From Pseudomonadales bacterium (lineage in GTDB: Bacteria > Pseudomonadota > Gammaproteobacteria > Pseudomonadales > Pseudohongiellaceae), in the NCBI GenBank assembly GCA_022819645.1, contig JAJEGU010000046.1, positions 1 through 35,454 on the forward strand: 35,454 bases of DNA, written 5' to 3'. How positions within the stretch are numbered: position 1 is the first letter of the stretch; each line of letters starts with the position of its first letter. The notes below the pieces were generated by a model. The model was not told where the DNA came from, did not search any database, and worked only from the letters and a program-made list of their open reading frames with translations. Of the stretch, positions 10,519 through 19,203 are shown one piece after another. The translations under genes and the position numbers were made by a program.

Positions 10519-11994
10519 ATGGGCCAGGAAATTACTACCGAGCGGTTCGACAACGCGCAGTTCGAGAAATTCGGCAAACGGCTGCGGGCGAATCTCCGGG
10601 CGCTGGAAATGCTGCTGCAAAGGCCGGGCTTTGGCGAAGGGGAGATTACCTTTGGCGCTGAACTCGAATTGTACATCGTCAATGCGCAGGGCCAGCCGCT
10701 GCACAAGAATCAGGAGATCATTGCGGAACTCGACGACCCGCAGCTTACCCTTGAGCTGAACCGTTATAACCTCGAATACAACTTCAGCCCCTGCCCCATT
10801 GCCGGGCATTGCTTCCGCCATACCCAGCGCGAGGCCAGCGCGGCCATCGACAAGATCAATGCCTGCGCGGCGCGGTGGGGCGGCGCGGTGGTGCCGGTGG
10901 GTATCCTGCCTACCCTGCAACAGTCCGACACCGGCTACGAGGCCATGACCAAGCTGCCGCGCTTCGAGGCGCTGACCCGGGAGTTGACCCAGATCCGGGG
11001 CGGGCCCTTCACGATCAATATTTCCGGGGACGACACCCTGCAGCTCGCCATGGATGACGTGACCCTGGAAGGCGCCAATACCTCCTTCCAGATTCATCTG
11101 CGGGTGCCAGCGGCGGAGTACGCCGAGTTTTACAATGCCGCCCAGTTGGTCACTCCCCTGGTGGTGGCGCTGGCAGCGAACTCGCCGACACTGTTCGGCC
11201 ACCGCCTGTGGCAGGAAACCCGCATCCCCCTGTTCAAGCAGTCCATCGACTGCCGCCCCCGGGACTCCATGCATCCGATTCCAGCCCGGGTCAATTTCGG
11301 CAATAACTGGATTCGCAGCGGCGCTTTCGAATTGTTCGCCGAGGCCGCCATGCTCTACCGGCCGATTCTGGCCACCTGTGACGAGGAGGACTCGGTGGCG
11401 GTGGTCGAGTCCGGCAGGATTCCCTCGCTGCATGAACTGCGGCTGCACCAGGGTTCGATCTGGCTCTGGAACCGCCCGGTGTACGACCCGGCCGACGGCG
11501 GCCATTTGCGCATCGAGTTTCGCGCCCTGCCGGCGGGGCCGAGCCTGGTGGACATGCTCGCCAATGCCGTGCTCGCCATTGGCCTGGCCAAGGTGATGCA
11601 GGAACATATTCTCGACTTGTTGCCGGCGATTCCCTTCAACTACTGCACGGCGAACTTTTATCGCGCCGCCCAGCGCGGCCTTGAGGCCGACCTGTTCTGG
11701 CCTTCCCGGACCCAGATCCAGCCCGAGTATTACCCGGCGCCGGCGCTGCTGGAGAAGCTGCTGCCGAAAGTGCCGGAGAAGCTGGCCGCCATGGGCTTTC
11801 CCGAAGACGACTTCATGCCCCTGCTCCGGGTGATCGAAGAGCGCTTTGCGGCGCGCATGACCGGCGCCCGCTGGCAGCTCGACAAGGTCGCAGAACTGCG
11901 GCGGGACATGCACAAGCGCGAGGCCCTTATCGAAATGCTCAGCCAGTACCGCGCCAACAGCGCCGCCAACATCCCGGTGGCGCAATGGAAGTAG
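10519..11994 (+). CDS. GCS2-family carboxylate-amine ligase (glutamate-cysteine ligase-like)
   Basis: This 491-aa protein is of the glutamine-synthetase-fold ligase family that includes plant-type glutamate-cysteine ligases and YbdK. It would join an amine to a carboxylate with ATP hydrolysis. Supporting motifs are FGAELELYIV (about 50-59), the ExE metal-binding type motif near the N-terminus, then GPFTINISGDDTLQL and NTSFQIHLRVP in the middle and HLRIEFRALPAGPSLVD later. The true substrate cannot be read from the sequence. Glutamate-cysteine ligase activity is one option, but the gene overlaps a zinc acyl-amino-acid hydrolase gene rather than gshB, so a different amide is possible. A gcggga motif lies 5-10 nt before the ATG. 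Confidence 0.8.
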   Translation: MGQEITTERFDNAQFEKFGKRLRANLRALEMLLQRPGFGEGEITFGAELELYIVNAQGQPLHKNQEIIAELDDPQLTLELNRYNLEYNFSPCPIAGHCFRHTQREASAAIDKINACAARWGGAVVPVGILPTLQQSDTGYEAMTKLPRFEALTRELTQIRGGPFTINISGDDTLQLAMDDVTLEGANTSFQIHLRVPAAEYAEFYNAAQLVTPLVVALAANSPTLFGHRLWQETRIPLFKQSIDCRPRDSMHPIPARVNFGNNWIRSGAFELFAEAAMLYRPILATCDEEDSVAVVESGRIPSLHELRLHQGSIWLWNRPVYDPADGGHLRIEFRALPAGPSLVDMLANAVLAIGLAKVMQEHILDLLPAIPFNYCTANFYRAAQRGLEADLFWPSRTQIQPEYYPAPALLEKLLPKVPEKLAAMGFPEDDFMPLLRVIEERFAARMTGARWQLDKVAELRRDMHKREALIEMLSQYRANSAANIPVAQWK

Positions 11995-13037
11995 CCCGCA
12001 AGGACGCGGCGGTAGCGGCCCCCGGGCTGTTTCACCACTGGCGCGACCCGGACCCCCACGCCATCGGCGCCAGCGCGGTGGAGTTTCTGCATCGCCTGCG
12101 CGGACCCACCTGCATCCACCTGACGGGCAACGACAGCAGCCGCTTGCGGGTGGTGGCCACGCTCCTCCACGGCAATGAACCCGGCGGCCTGTTCGCCCTG
12201 TACGAACTGCTGCGGCTCGGCCTGCGCCCGGCGGTGAACATGCTCTGTTTCATTCCCTCGGTGGATGCGGCCAAGCAGGAGCCGGGCTTTGTGTACCGGA
12301 TGCTGCCGCATTGCAAGGATCTGAACCGCTGTTTCACCACGCCCTGGGGCGATACCGAAGTCGACCGGGTCGCCCGGGAAATGATGGAGCTGATCGACGC
12401 CGCCGGGCCGGAATGCGTGGTGGATGTTCATAATACTTCCGGTTCGAGCCCCTCTTTCGGCATCAGCACGGTGATGGGGCCGCAACACGCAGCGCTGATT
12501 TCCCTGTTCACCCAGCGCATGATCGTTACCGATTTGCGGCTCGGCTCGCTGATGGAGCGCACCCGGGACGACATGCCCATCATTACGATCGAATGCGGCG
12601 GCGCCGAGGATCGGGAATCGGCACTGCTTGCCGGGGAGGGCCTGACGCGATACTTCACTTTCGAGAATGTGCTGGAGGCGAGCCAGTCCGAAATGTCGCT
12701 TGAATATTTCCACCACCCCATGCGGCTGGAACTCGCGCCGGGCAGCGAAATCGCCTATGGCGAGCACAGCCTGCTTGCGGATGGCGTGACCCTGCTGCCC
12801 TCGGTGGAGAACTACAATTTCGGCCATGTGGGTGCCGACACCCTGCTTGGGTTTGTGTCCGGCGCCCTGGAAAACAATCTGCGGATTCGCAATGGCAATG
12901 GCGAACTGCCGGTGGCGGAATATTTCCAGCTCGTTGAAGGGCGCCTGTATCCGAAACGGAAACTGAAACTGTTCATGGTTACCACCAATCCGGAAATCGC
13001 CCGCAAGGACTGCATGTTTTATCTGACCGAAGCTTGA
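11985..13037 (+). CDS. Succinylglutamate desuccinylase/aspartoacylase-family zinc hydrolase
   Basis: This 350-aa member of the AstE/AspA branch of M14 zinc carboxypeptidase-like enzymes would cleave an amide bond of an N-acyl amino acid or similar compound. HGNEPGG gives the zinc ligands His62 and Glu65. KDLNRCF (111-117) is the family's substrate-binding DLNR motif. DVHNTSG gives a third zinc-type His at 149. An acidic ECGG (about 204-207) follows. The ATG overlaps the upstream ligase gene by 10 bp, so the two are almost certainly co-translated and probably act on the same compound, one making and one breaking an amide bond. It is not in an arginine-catabolism (ast) cluster, so the AstE reaction itself is unlikely. 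Confidence 0.82.
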   Translation: MEVARKDAAVAAPGLFHHWRDPDPHAIGASAVEFLHRLRGPTCIHLTGNDSSRLRVVATLLHGNEPGGLFALYELLRLGLRPAVNMLCFIPSVDAAKQEPGFVYRMLPHCKDLNRCFTTPWGDTEVDRVAREMMELIDAAGPECVVDVHNTSGSSPSFGISTVMGPQHAALISLFTQRMIVTDLRLGSLMERTRDDMPIITIECGGAEDRESALLAGEGLTRYFTFENVLEASQSEMSLEYFHHPMRLELAPGSEIAYGEHSLLADGVTLLPSVENYNFGHVGADTLLGFVSGALENNLRIRNGNGELPVAEYFQLVEGRLYPKRKLKLFMVTTNPEIARKDCMFYLTEA

Positions 13038-13074
13038 GATTAACGCCGGTTCTTTACAGCACTGTCATAAAAAT

Positions 13075-13097
13075 CCCCGGCTGGACTATGGCCGGGG
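13075..13097 (-). terminator. GC-rich hairpin, terminator-like on the reverse strand
   Basis: Arms ccccggc (13075-13081) and gccgggg (13091-13097) enclose a 9-nt loop. Read on the reverse strand the stem is followed by ATTTTTA, like an intrinsic terminator. No reverse-strand gene is present upstream to need it. On the forward strand, where it follows the hydrolase gene, there is no T run, so its role is uncertain. Confidence 0.35.
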
Positions 13098-13179
13098 CGG
13101 GTCATCGGTGATTTAATACTGCCGGGGCGAATGCCTCCCGCCACCAGGGGAACTTTCCAACCGATTCCAAAGGGCTTTC

Positions 13180-14451
13180 ATGTCTGAAGTCATCGCGCAG
13201 TACGGCACGATTTTTCTCGCTATGGCCGTGATTTTCGGCTTTTTCATGGCCTGGGGCGTGGGCGCCAACGATGTGGCCAACGCCATGGGCACCTCGGTGG
13301 GCGCCCGGGCGATCACCATCAGACAGGCCATCCTGATCGCCATGGTGTTCGAGTTCGCCGGGGCCTATCTGGCGGGAGGAGAGGTTACCGAGACCGTCCG
13401 CAGCGGCATTATCGATCTGGAAGGCGCCGGGCTGGAGGAAAACCCGGAACTGCTGGTGTACGGAATGCTGTCCTCGCTGCTGGCGGCGGGGGTGTGGCTG
13501 CTGGTGGCATCCTGGCGCGGCTGGCCGGTTTCGACGACGCATTCCATCGTGGGGGCCATCATCGGCTTTGCGGCGGCGGGTATTTCCCTGGATTCGGTCA
13601 TGTGGGGCGAAGTGGCCGCCATTGCCTCAAGCTGGGTGGTGTCACCGGTATTCTCCGGCGTCATCGCCCTGGGTCTTTTTCTCAGCGTACAGAAACTGGT
13701 GCTCGACACCGACGACCCACTCGCCAATGCGCGGCGTTATGTGCCCTGGTACATCTTTCTGGTGGGATTCATCATCTCGCTGATGACCATGATCAAGGGC
13801 CTGAGCCAGACCAGCCTCGAATTCAACTTCGCCCAGACCGCCCTGGTGGCGGTCGGCGTGGGCCTGGTCACCATGGGGCTTGGGGTCCTGCTGCTGCGGC
13901 GGCTGGCGCTGGACGCGGCCGGGGACGGCCATGAACTCGACAACCTGGAAAAAGTGTTCGGCGTGTTGATGGTGTTCACCGCCTGTTCCATGGCCTTCGC
14001 CCACGGCTCCAACGATGTGGCCAACGCCATCGGCCCGCTGGCGGCGGTGGTGGGCGTGGTGGAAACCGGCGGCATATTCGCCCGGGAATCCTCGGTGCCC
14101 GAGTGGATTCTGCTGCTGGGCGGCGCCGGCATCGTCATCGGTCTGTCCACCTGGGGCTACCGGGTCATCGCGACCATTGGCCGCAAGATCACCCATCTCA
14201 CCCCGAGTCGCGGATTCGCCGCCGAACTTGCCGCGGCCACTACCGTGGTGATCGCATCCGGCACGGGCATTCCGGTTTCCACGACCCACACCCTGGTGGG
14301 TGCCGTGCTCGGCGTGGGGCTCGCCAAGGGCGTCAGCGCGCTGAATCTCGGCATGGTGGGCCGCATCGTGCTGTCCTGGCTGATTACCCTGCCCGTGGGC
14401 GCGGTGCTGTCGATTCTGTTCTTCTTCCTGTTCCGGGCGGTGTTTGCCTGA
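13180..14451 (+). CDS. pit: Inorganic phosphate transporter, Pit family
   Basis: This is an inner-membrane, low-affinity metal-phosphate/proton symporter of 423 aa. The family's duplicated signature is clear: GANDVANAMGTSVGA near residue 28 and GSNDVANAIGPLAAVV near residue 275. Each is followed by a GWPVSTTHS or GIPVSTTHT motif. About ten hydrophobic membrane segments surround a short hydrophilic middle loop. An aaggg motif lies about 7 nt before the ATG. It is separated from the hydrolase upstream by 142 bp. That gap holds the hairpin at 13075 and one CTGTCAT heptamer (13062-13068), too little to claim PhoB control. No phoU-like gene (often paired with pit) is visible. Confidence 0.95.
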   Translation: MSEVIAQYGTIFLAMAVIFGFFMAWGVGANDVANAMGTSVGARAITIRQAILIAMVFEFAGAYLAGGEVTETVRSGIIDLEGAGLEENPELLVYGMLSSLLAAGVWLLVASWRGWPVSTTHSIVGAIIGFAAAGISLDSVMWGEVAAIASSWVVSPVFSGVIALGLFLSVQKLVLDTDDPLANARRYVPWYIFLVGFIISLMTMIKGLSQTSLEFNFAQTALVAVGVGLVTMGLGVLLLRRLALDAAGDGHELDNLEKVFGVLMVFTACSMAFAHGSNDVANAIGPLAAVVGVVETGGIFARESSVPEWILLLGGAGIVIGLSTWGYRVIATIGRKITHLTPSRGFAAELAAATTVVIASGTGIPVSTTHTLVGAVLGVGLAKGVSALNLGMVGRIVLSWLITLPVGAVLSILFFFLFRAVFA

Positions 14452-14631
14452 TCAGGACACGGGTATTCGTTCCATGGCAACAACAGCCCGGGCCTGTATT
14501 CACCGGGATGAAAATCAAGTAAGCTTCGCGGGTTACAAAACCTTTCCGGCAATGCGGGGTCGGCCCATGGCGGTTCTCGCCGGCCCCGGATTGGCCGGAC
14601 TGCTTGCGGGATGCGGGACAGGAGCAAATTG

Positions 14632-15768
14632 ATGTATCACGCCGAGATCACCGGCTGGGGCATGTGTGTGCCGCCGGCGAGGCTCACCAATCACGATTTG
14701 GCCACTTTTCTCGACACTTCCGATGAATGGATCGTCACCCGGTCCGGCATCCGGGAGCGGCGCGTCAGCCACGTCAATTTTTCCGAACTCGGCCTCGTTT
14801 CCGCCCGGCGCGCACTCGCCGCGGCCGACATGGATCCGGCCGAGCTTGACCTGATCATGCTGGCCAGCCTGACCAATGACAGCTACTGCCCCAATACCGC
14901 CGCCATCATCCAGGACGAACTCGGCGCCCGCAAGGCGGCGGCGGTGGACATCAACACCGCCTGCACCGGCTTTCTCTACGGCATGCACCTGTGCCGGGGC
15001 CTGATCGCCACTGGCCAGCACCGCAAGATCCTGCTCATCGGCGGCGAATACATCACCCACTATCTGAACTGGAGCCAACGCAACTCGGCGATTCTGTTCG
15101 GCGACGCCTGCGGCGCGGTGATCATCGAGCCCAGCGAGAAACCCGTGGGGCTGCTGGCCTCGCGCATCGGCTGCGAGGCCGACGCCAAAAACGCCATTCA
15201 GATCACCAATTTCGGCTCCGCCTACGAACGGCTCACCGATGACTTTCTCTATGTGGAATGGAACTTCGACGGTCGCGAAGTATTCAAGCGCGCCGTGCGC
15301 AGCATGGCCCAGGCCTGCATCGACGTGCTCGAGGAGGCCAATGTCGCCATTGAAGACGTTGCACTGGTGGTGCCCCACCAGGCCAACAAGCGCATCCTCG
15401 ACGCACTCGCCACCCGCCTCGGCGTCCCCGAGGAAAAGGTGATCATCAATGTGGACAAGTACGGCAACACCTCGGCGGGCACGATCCCCGTGGCGCTTGC
15501 CGAAGCCCTGGACCAGGGCCGCATACGGCCCGGGGACTACGTGCTGTCGGCGGCTTTCGGCGCCGGGCTGACCTGGGCCGCGGGCCTGATTCGCTGGGGC
15601 GAGCGGGTAACGCCGCGCAAAACCAGCGACGCTGAACTGCCGCCCTGCGACAAGACCGCCCTGGAACTGCTGGCGCCGCATATCCAGCGCTATCAGCGCT
15701 ACGCCGAACGCAGGAATGGCGCCGCCGCCGAAGCGGACGCCGCGTCAGCTGAAACCCCCTTGATCTGA
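14632..15768 (+). CDS. 3-oxoacyl-[acyl-carrier-protein] synthase III family protein (FabH-like)
   Basis: This is a condensing enzyme that joins an acyl-CoA (or similar) to malonyl-ACP. The Cys-His-Asn triad is complete: Cys111 in NTACTGF, His249 in VPHQANKR, Asn279 in KYGNTSAGT. This gives nearly the same numbering as E. coli FabH (112/244/274). TSDEWIVTRSGIRERR near the N-terminus is also typical. At 378 aa it is about 60 residues longer than E. coli FabH, with a C-terminal Ala/Glu-rich tail (RRNGAAAEADAASAETPLI). It stands alone, not in a fab operon, so it is likely a paralogue with its own acyl preference. The ATG at 14632 has AGGAG 7 nt upstream. An in-frame ATG at 14611 lacks this. Confidence 0.9.
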   Translation: MYHAEITGWGMCVPPARLTNHDLATFLDTSDEWIVTRSGIRERRVSHVNFSELGLVSARRALAAADMDPAELDLIMLASLTNDSYCPNTAAIIQDELGARKAAAVDINTACTGFLYGMHLCRGLIATGQHRKILLIGGEYITHYLNWSQRNSAILFGDACGAVIIEPSEKPVGLLASRIGCEADAKNAIQITNFGSAYERLTDDFLYVEWNFDGREVFKRAVRSMAQACIDVLEEANVAIEDVALVVPHQANKRILDALATRLGVPEEKVIINVDKYGNTSAGTIPVALAEALDQGRIRPGDYVLSAAFGAGLTWAAGLIRWGERVTPRKTSDAELPPCDKTALELLAPHIQRYQRYAERRNGAAAEADAASAETPLI

Positions 15769-15815
15769 GTGAACCCGGTCCGATTCTGAATGCAACAAGC
15801 AGGAGTGAAGCTGTA

Positions 15816-16139
15816 ATGCTGAGTCTGAGTGTTGTCATCTTTCTGGCCATCGCCGCCGTGATCTTTGCCTTCTGGTGGCAAAGCGACAAGATCAAGCGCC
15901 TCACGGTGGCCTACGCCCGGCGCTACTGCCGGCACCGGGGCCTGCAATTGCTCGACCAGACCACGGTGCTGCGCGGCATCTGGCTCAGCCGCGACGAGGA
16001 CGGCTTCCTCGCCGTGGGAAGGCGCTACCAGTTCGAATTCTCCACCACCGGCGAGCACCGCTACAGCGGCGGCATATCCGTGCTCGGCACCAAGCTCGTC
16101 GCAGTGAAGACCGAAGCCTACGCCATTCCCGCGGACTGA
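15816..16139 (+). CDS. DUF3301 domain-containing membrane protein
   Basis: This is a 107-aa protein with one N-terminal membrane helix (about residues 3-20) and a small cytoplasmic or periplasmic domain. It follows the DUF3301 pattern: YCRHRGLQLLDQTTVL, a central SRDEDGFLAVGRRYQFEFS, and an arginine-rich HRYSGG segment. The family is common in gammaproteobacteria and has no known function. It lies 47 bp after the FabH-like gene on the same strand. Its last 22 bp overlap the 3' end of the MATE gene on the other strand. Confidence 0.82.
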   Translation: MLSLSVVIFLAIAAVIFAFWWQSDKIKRLTVAYARRYCRHRGLQLLDQTTVLRGIWLSRDEDGFLAVGRRYQFEFSTTGEHRYSGGISVLGTKLVAVKTEAYAIPAD

Positions 16140-17476
16140 TCCGCGGGCCGGGAGATGGACGCCCGCAGCCCAGGCAGATACAGCAGCAGGGCCCAGGCTC
16201 TCGCCACCACAAAGACGATCATCGCCTGCCACAGGCCGGCAACCGCCATGCTTCCCGCAAGCAACCACCAGGCGGCAAGGAAGACTCCGGCAGCCAGCAG
16301 GGCGGCATTGCGCAACTGCCGGGTACGGGACACCCCGATGAAAATGCCGTCCAACTGAAAGGCGGCGAAGCAGAGCAGCACGTAGATCACCGCATAATGC
16401 AGCAATTCCCCGGCGGCGAGGCGCACCTCGGGGATGTCCGTAAGCCAGGACACGAATTGCTCTCCCCCCAGCATCAGCAGCAAGGCGAGCAGGATGGATG
16501 TCCCGCAGGCAATCGCAGCCGAACGGCGCACCGCGAGATCGAACACATCGCGCCGCCCCGCCCCGGCCGCCTTGCCCACCACCGATTCCACCACATAGGC
16601 ATAGCCGTCGAGAAAAAAGGCCGCAAAGGCCAGAAACTGCAGCAGGATATGGTTGGCGGCCAGGGTCACGTCGCCGAAGCGGGCGCTCTGGTTGGTGAAA
16701 AAGGCGAAGGAAAGCACCAGGGTCAGCGTGCGCAGGAGAATATCGCCATTGGCGGAGAATGTGCGCCCCAGGGCCTGACGGTCGAGAATCCGCGCCAGCG
16801 GCCAGAAGGCTTCTCCCGCCGGCTTCCCTGCCGCAAGCTCGCGCCACAACAGAAACCCGCCGAAAACCAGGGTGGCCCATTCCGCCAGCAAGGTGCCCAG
16901 GGCAATGCCCGGGACACCCATCTGCAGCACGCCGGCAAAGAGCAGGTCGAGAGCGATATTGAGCCCATTCAGAAACAGTTGCAGCGTCAGCAGCAGCCGG
17001 CCCCGGCCCAGCCCCACCAGAATCCCCGACAGGGCGAATACCGACAAGGCCGCCGGAGCGCCCCAGATGCGGATGCGATAATACTCCCGGGCCGCCGACT
17101 CCACCGAAGCGCTGCCATCGAGCAGGAAGAAGGCAATCCACTCCACGGGCGCCTGGGCCAGCAGCAGCAACGCGCCAAGCGCCAGGGCAAGCAGCAGCGC
17201 CCGGCCCATGATGGCGCGCACTTCGGCCTCGTCCCCCGCCCCCGCCGCCCGGGCGGCAAACCCCGTGGTACTCATGCGCAGAAAACCGAAACTCCAGTAC
17301 GTCATGGAGAAGATCAGCGCGCCGAAGGCGATCGCCCCAAGCGTCGCGGTATCGCCCAGATTGCCGATAATCGCGGTATCCGCCAGCCCGAGCAGCGGCC
17401 CCGCCATATTCGCCAGAATCAGCGGCAGGGCTCGCAGCAGCAGGCCGCGATGGGTGATTTCCGCAGGATTTGTCAT
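16118..17476 (-). CDS. MATE-family efflux transporter (DinF-like)
   Basis: This 452-aa multidrug/toxic-compound exporter has about 12 hydrophobic spans and is probably driven by a proton or sodium gradient. The N-terminus LPLILANMAGPLLGLADTAI with IGNLGDT matches the DinF branch of the MATE superfamily. The first span carries the Asn and Asp that are typically conserved there. The second half repeats the fold (FFTNQSARFGDVTLAANHIL). It ends tail-to-tail inside the DUF3301 gene (22-bp overlap) and is divergent from the DUF1538 operon, from which it is separated by 151 bp. No substrate can be inferred. Confidence 0.9.
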   Translation of the reverse strand: MTNPAEITHRGLLLRALPLILANMAGPLLGLADTAIIGNLGDTATLGAIAFGALIFSMTYWSFGFLRMSTTGFAARAAGAGDEAEVRAIMGRALLLALALGALLLLAQAPVEWIAFFLLDGSASVESAAREYYRIRIWGAPAALSVFALSGILVGLGRGRLLLTLQLFLNGLNIALDLLFAGVLQMGVPGIALGTLLAEWATLVFGGFLLWRELAAGKPAGEAFWPLARILDRQALGRTFSANGDILLRTLTLVLSFAFFTNQSARFGDVTLAANHILLQFLAFAAFFLDGYAYVVESVVGKAAGAGRRDVFDLAVRRSAAIACGTSILLALLLMLGGEQFVSWLTDIPEVRLAAGELLHYAVIYVLLCFAAFQLDGIFIGVSRTRQLRNAALLAAGVFLAAWWLLAGSMAVAGLWQAMIVFVVARAWALLLYLPGLRASISRPADQSAGMA

Positions 17477-17561
17477 ACGGGAAAACAGTGGGGCATGGCG
17501 GGCGAAACTGTAGCGAAAAATCGAAAGTTCGGCGAGGGGCCGGTGCTTGTCGGTATGTCAA

Positions 17562-17590
17562 TTGAACCGTACTGGCCTTTGGCATATAGT
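17562..17590 (+). promoter_or_regulatory. Sigma70-type promoter of the DUF1538 operon
   Basis: TTGAAC (17562-17567) and TATAGT (17585-17590) are spaced by exactly 17 bp and lie 37 bp before the chosen ATG at 17628. The predicted leader contains gtcccgg (17589-17595) and ccgggac (17617-17623), which could pair just before the start codon. The promoter supports the 17628 start over an in-frame upstream start at 17547, which would precede the -35 box. Confidence 0.6.
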
Positions 17591-17627
17591 CCCGGTCGGG
17601 ATTTCCCCGCTTTTTCCGGGACGGTTG

Positions 17628-18437
17628 ATGGCCCTGAATTTTCTATCCCTGCCGGACATTCCGCCCCGGCTCCGTCCCAAGCTTGTCCGGGGCCCGCGAA
17701 TCCCGCCCGTGCTGCGCGATCTGGCGCGGGCATTCGGCGACAGCGTTCGCGATCTGACGCCCATCGTTTCGGTAATCGCTTTCTTCCAGATTCTGGTGCT
17801 CGGCCAGGCGCCCGACGACTTCCTGACGATTCTCGCAGGTATGTTATGCGTCGCCGCGGGATTGACCCTGTTCGTGGCCGGGCTCGAAATGGCGCTGTTT
17901 CCACTCGGCGAAAGCATGGCGAACGGTTTCGTACACAAGGGCAGTCTCAGCGCCCTGATCGCCTTCGCCTTTGCCCTGGGCTTCGGCACCACGGTGGCCG
18001 AACCCGCGCTGATCGCGGTCTGCGCCGAGGCGGCCCGAGCGGCAGCGGTCGCGGGCGTCATTGCCGACGACCCGGCCGCAATCGCCAGATACGCGCTGGA
18101 ATTGCGCTTTGTGGTCGCCTTCGCCGTGGGCATCGCCATCGTCATTGGCGTGACCCGTATCCTCATGGGTTGGCCGATCCACTGGCTGATTATCGGCGGC
18201 TATGCGCTCGTCGTCATGATGACCACACTCGCGCCACGGGAGATCATCAGCATCGCCTATGACTCCGGGGCCGTCACCACTTCCACGATCACCGTGCCCA
18301 TGGTCACCGCGCTCGGGGTCGGCCTGGCGAGTTCGATCCGCGGTCGCAACCCCATGCTCGACGGCTTCGGCCTGATCGCTTTCGCATCCCTGACGCCGAT
18401 GATCTTCGTCATGGGCTATGGCATGGCCACCAACTGA
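17628..18437 (+). CDS. DUF1538 membrane protein, first of an overlapping pair
   Basis: This is a 269-aa integral membrane protein with about seven hydrophobic segments, of DUF1538, a family without assigned function. Its hallmark motifs are LEMALFPLGESMA, GFGTTVAEPALIAV, PIHWLIIGGY, YDSGAVTTSTITVP and GRNPMLDGFGLIAFA. All five recur in the next gene, so the two are paralogues and likely form a two-subunit complex. The polar motifs TTVAEP and YDSGAVTTST inside hydrophobic stretches suggest a substrate path, as in transporters. The stop overlaps the next ATG by one base (TGATG). PII-like and CBS genes follow. It is probably a channel or transporter; the solute is unknown. Confidence 0.82.
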   Translation: MALNFLSLPDIPPRLRPKLVRGPRIPPVLRDLARAFGDSVRDLTPIVSVIAFFQILVLGQAPDDFLTILAGMLCVAAGLTLFVAGLEMALFPLGESMANGFVHKGSLSALIAFAFALGFGTTVAEPALIAVCAEAARAAAVAGVIADDPAAIARYALELRFVVAFAVGIAIVIGVTRILMGWPIHWLIIGGYALVVMMTTLAPREIISIAYDSGAVTTSTITVPMVTALGVGLASSIRGRNPMLDGFGLIAFASLTPMIFVMGYGMATN

Positions 18438-19186
18438 TGGACTGGGCCGGACTCATATTCTCGACCTTCTTCGGCACCTTGCGCGATGTATTTCCCATCG
18501 TACTCGTCGTTGTCGTGTTCCAGTTCCTCGTGCTGCGCCGGGGTCTGGCCAATCCGGCCCGGGTGCTGACCGGATTCGTATTCGTGGTGCTCGGCATCGT
18601 GCTGTTCCTGATCGGCCTGGAAACGGCGATCTTTCCACTCGGCCGCGGCATGGCGGAGCAGTTGATTACCCAGGCCATCTCCGGCGTCAACGGTGATGGC
18701 TGGCTCAGATACGGATGGATCTATCTGTTCGCCTTCGCCATCGGCTTCAGCACCACCATGGCCGAACCCTCGCTGATTGCGGTGGCGGGCAAGGCGGGAG
18801 ACATTTCCGGCGGCTCGGTAGGCGTTTTCGGACTGCGCCTCGCGGTGGCCCTGGGCGTCGCGACGGGCATCACCCTGGGCGTCTACCGGATCATCCACGG
18901 GCTGCCGATTCACTGGTTCATCATTGCAGGTTACCTTGTGGTCGTAATGCTGACCGCCACGGCGCCGCGAAAAATGGTCCCGCTGGCCTACGATTCCGGC
19001 GGGGTGACCACATCCACGGTCACGGTGCCCCTCGTTGCCGCGCTCGGCCTCGGGCTCGCCGGCGCGGTGCCGGGGCGCAATCCGCTGATCGACGGTTTCG
19101 GGCTGATCGCCTTCGCGGCCCCCTTCGCCATCATCAGCGTGCTGGCCTACGCCCAGCTTTCCGTAACCATGTCCCGCAAGGGCTGA
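18437..19186 (+). CDS. DUF1538 membrane protein, second of the pair
   Basis: This 249-aa membrane protein is paralogous to the preceding one. It shows LETAIFPLGRGMA, GFSTTMAEPSLIAVAG, PIHWFIIAGY, YDSGGVTTSTVTVP and GRNPLIDGFGLIAFA in the same order. It starts in a TGATG overlap with the upstream gene, implying coupled translation and matched subunit amounts. The short N-terminus lacks the basic, proline-rich leader of the first subunit. The PII-like gene begins 17 bp downstream, preceded by a gagagg ribosome-binding site. Confidence 0.82.
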   Translation: MDWAGLIFSTFFGTLRDVFPIVLVVVVFQFLVLRRGLANPARVLTGFVFVVLGIVLFLIGLETAIFPLGRGMAEQLITQAISGVNGDGWLRYGWIYLFAFAIGFSTTMAEPSLIAVAGKAGDISGGSVGVFGLRLAVALGVATGITLGVYRIIHGLPIHWFIIAGYLVVVMLTATAPRKMVPLAYDSGGVTTSTVTVPLVAALGLGLAGAVPGRNPLIDGFGLIAFAAPFAIISVLAYAQLSVTMSRKG

Positions 19187-19203
19187 AAGAGAGGTTCCCG
19201 CAA

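Noticed and set aside
12430..12450. tRNA T-arm-like ggttcgagcccc
   Set aside because: It lies inside the zinc hydrolase coding sequence, with no acceptor or anticodon stem around it. No other tRNA-like site was found.
13062..13068. CTGTCAT upstream of the phosphate transporter as a Pho box
   Set aside because: Only one heptamer is present. The second, expected 11 bp on, does not match, and the site is not placed at the -35 region of a visible promoter.
15875..18262. Very long forward frame (795 aa) through the MATE gene
   Set aside because: It is a shadow frame opposite a clear MATE transporter and overlapping the DUF1538 gene. It is rich in Gln/Arg/Gly with no domain.
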